In this document: positions 1 through 64,000 of the stretch, in pieces
Position numbering within the stretch: the stretch's first letter is position 1
Layout of the letters: each line of letters begins with the position of its first letter
DNA from: Riptortus pedestris
Lineage: Eukaryota; Arthropoda; Insecta; Hemiptera; Alydidae
DNA length: 64,000 bases
Assembly (NCBI GenBank): GCA_019009955.1
Contig: CM032229.1
Location: 77,545,001 to 77,609,000, forward strand
Reading direction: 5' to 3'
Notes under the pieces: model-generated
The model's database searches: none
Told to the model about the DNA's origin: nothing
What the model saw: the letters and a program-made list of their open reading frames with translations, nothing else
Made by a program: the position numbers and the translations under genes

Positions 1-1212
1 ATACTTTCTGGTCATCAGATTTTGATCTTATTGAACAAACAAATATTTTTTTCATCAGTAGCCATCTGCGGACAAAACAAATTCAAATTTAAAAATAATA
101 GTAAATTTCAATTTATATATTTTTCTATTATTAATAATTAACTATTTCTTCTTGAAAATGATTCCTAATTATTGTGAATGAAATGGTGGAAACTATATGC
201 TTGTTGATAAAACAAAGCAATTCTAATCCTCCTTTCTCCATTACAATTAGTGATCTTAATGTTTGACAAGGGAAAGGAAATTAAATCGAACAAGAAACAA
301 GTGTTGTTACAACTAGGACTATAACTTTCTTAAAATTGAGAACTATAAGAAAAACACTTTATTAAAGAATTATGAGTGGCTACTCACTGATGGCGAATGC
401 ACAGCCAAATCATCAATTACATTACATTTAAAAAACACAGTAGATCTTGAACATTTGTAAAATCCAATCGGAACTTCATTACTGGCATTAGACAGGTGAT
501 GTCATATTACTCTGACAACTCACATTCAGTTCTGTGCTTTTAATAAAGGCCCCATGTGAATGTTTGTGATATTGTGGGGAACAAAAAACTACTCGATAAA
601 AGTTGCAAATGAGCAAATGCTGATTACTTTGTAAATATTCTAGGCAGAACAATTTCATAAATGACGTTACAAGTCGTTCGTAACAAGTTTGTTATATAAC
701 AATTTTTAATATCTACTAATAGATATTCTTTAGATACATCTTTACATTTTACCCTTTCTTTAAAAACTGCACTCCTGTAGCCATTATCAACCATGAAATA
801 TTTAAATATTGAGATAACTAACAATGAAATAAAACTTTCAATTGCTAGAGCATTAAAAGGCCAATATAAATACAACTTTGTGTGGACACATTTTCACTAT
901 CTACAAGGATTGTTTGATATTTAAAGATGTTTTAGGAGAATTTTGGATGAAATGAATACAACTTCCTTTGTCTTGTGTTACTTCATTCTGATTAAATTAT
1001 TTATTTTGTTAGAGAAAGAAAAAAATAATAGTTTTAAATAACATAAATAAATTGAATTTTTTCTCTGTGTTTTCTTTATTTTTAATCAAACATTATTTCT
1101 GATGCACACGATGATGAACTGAAAGGAAAATAAAAAATTTAAACTCAACCATTATAGAAACTTATTACTCAGACATCTGTACATTTTTTTTAAACTTTGA
1201 CTCTTTTCTTAG
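1..1212. other. intron upstream of first visible exon
   Basis: AT-rich intronic sequence. I see no exon, repeat family or RNA gene in it. Confidence 0.6.
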
Positions 1213-62875
<61,663 letters not shown>

Positions 62876-62883
62876 ATTCTTAT

Positions 62884-62945
62884 TAATAAAGGTTTAGTTG
62901 TTGAAAATAAGGAGTGAAACTTGGAAATAAAAATGTATAACTTCT
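62884..62945 (+). promoter_or_regulatory. candidate poly(A) signals of unc80
   Basis: Two AATAAA-type hexamers, in attaataaagg near 62885 and ggaaataaaaatg near 62925, lie within 60 nt of the stop codon. They could end the transcript of the DTLI form. A further candidate (gagtaaataaacc, near 63333) follows the alternative exon. Confidence 0.4.
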
Positions 62946-63100
62946 GAAGTTGGTTTTATATATGTAAGAGTCAAATTTCTATATTTGTACAATACTCATT
63001 GTTTATTAATTGCATTATTAGCCTTTTTACAGGTCTCAAACTAGGTATTTCCTTTTCTCTGGGACTATATAATCAAAAATAATTTTATTCATTGTTGTAG

Positions 63101-63166
63101 TCTCTTAAGGGTGGGAAGACTCCATCCAGTTTGAGATCTGATGAATGGGAGGAAGTACCAACGTAA
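63101..63166 (+). CDS. unc80: candidate alternative unc80 last exon
   Basis: Acceptor attgttgtag at 63091-63100. It reads in phase 0 SLKGGKTPSSLRSDEWEEVP-T then TAA (63164-63166). If joined to the internal donor after base 62848 in exon 36, it replaces LVFEEDTLI-type residues with a 21-residue tail lacking the PDZ-ligand end. Support is a legal acceptor, matching phase, natural-looking composition and an in-frame stop. There is no transcript evidence in the sequence itself; it could be chance. Confidence 0.5.
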   Translation, partial: SLKGGKTPSSLRSDEWEEVPT

Positions 63167-63360
63167 CAATTTACCAAGTGAATTCTGATGACATGGACAT
63201 GTAAATAGGATGGAATCACTTCCCAGTAAACCTGCAGACAAAGGATGAATTTTTATTTAATATTAAAATCAACTGAAAGGTGTTATATTGATAACTTTAC
63301 TTGACTAATATTAATTTATTGATTATTTAGGAGTAAATAAACCAATTGGCATTATCTAAA

Positions 63361-63564
63361 CTGCTCAAAAATGAATAGGGATATTGGTAGGTTTTGTGGT
63401 ATTTATGGGGCCTAGCATTTTTTTTTTAATTATAAATATCATTAATATTTAATAGAAATTATTGTCTTTTTCCCCCATAAAAAAGTTATTTAATTAAGGT
63501 CGATTTAATTAAAATTAATAGGATAAGAAAAAAATAACCAATATCCCTATTCATTTTTGAGCAG
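63361..63564. mobile_element. 204-bp MITE with perfect 28-bp inverted ends
   Basis: Left end ctgctcaaaaatgaataggg and right end ccctattcatttttgagcag are perfect inverted repeats over 28 bp. The interior is AT-rich and non-coding. Such ctgctcaaaa ends suggest a Tc1/mariner-type non-autonomous element (inference). Target duplication not clear. Confidence 0.8.
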
Positions 63565-64000
63565 TATATTTCTTTCTTTAATGAAAGTTATATTTTGAAA
63601 TCATAACTTAACCAAGATTCAGACGATGTAAAAGGATATTTGTTATCACTATTCATATTTTTAAAAAAAAATTAATTTCCTAAAAATTAATATAATATAG
63701 TTTTTGTACTATTACTTTCAAGTTATTAATGACTTCATACATGTGTTAATATATGCACATATTAAGCCTAGGTCAATTGTTTTATCTTATATATGCCAAA
63801 AATAGTTTTAATACTCTTTAAAACGATATAGAGTATTCTTTATTATGATAGGGAATAACAAAATTAATTAATTTTGACCTAGTGATGTAAACTTAATTAT
63901 TTGAAGAGTGCATTATGTGTATAAAATTTGATCTTTTTGATTTGTGCATGACTAGAAAACTGTCCAGTCATTGTCAGTGGCAAAAGGGATGATATATCAG

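Larger units (their letters stand above)
62876..64000. other. unc80 3' flank
   Basis: Holds the candidate poly(A) signals, the alternative last exon (63101-63166) and a MITE (63361-63564). 63570-64000 shows nothing identified, and no downstream gene begins in the window. Confidence 0.6.

Overview
The window is AT-rich eukaryotic DNA and holds one recognisable host gene, on the + strand: the 3' part of unc80. UNC80 is the very large auxiliary subunit of the NALCN sodium-leak channel complex (NALCN, UNC79, UNC80, FAM155/NLF-1). I joined 36 coding exons by splice sites, reading phase and similarity to animal UNC80. They run from 1213 to the stop at 62873-62875 and give one uninterrupted frame of 1,924 residues. 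It begins in mid-protein, so the N-terminal part (over 1,000 residues, judging from the usual family length of about 3,200) lies upstream of base 1. The protein sequence, the GT-AG introns and the transposon families point to an arthropod, most likely an insect; I cannot name the species.

Layout. Introns 1-10 (1349-33587) and 20-28 are mostly long and repeat-filled. Exons cluster at 33.6-39.1 kb and 57.3-59.1 kb. The gene ends at 62875 with a class-I-type C-terminal PDZ-ligand sequence (DTLI). A phase-compatible alternative last exon at 63101-63166 would replace that tail.

Almost everything else is mobile-element sequence. It includes three Helitron copies plus a smaller Helitron inserted beside one of them; a broken mariner inserted at a TA inside one Helitron; two TTAA-flanked piggyBac-like elements, one keeping only the C-terminal Cys finger; a probable solo LTR with an ATATT duplication; two related LTR-like elements, one with a 28-bp minisatellite; LINE remnants on both strands; a probable Penelope-like remnant; a tRNA-derived SINE family; several fold-back or MITE elements; and many (TA)n tracts. 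The most striking structure is a ~1-kb palindrome ending 18 bp before exon 4. Several insertions are dated relative to each other because the interrupted element can be matched to an uninterrupted copy elsewhere in the window.

I found no operon, CRISPR array, phage or other bacterial-type system. The interest lies in the unc80 gene model (alternative C-terminus, a GC-AG intron, a conserved Cys/His cluster) and in the nested transposon layers.
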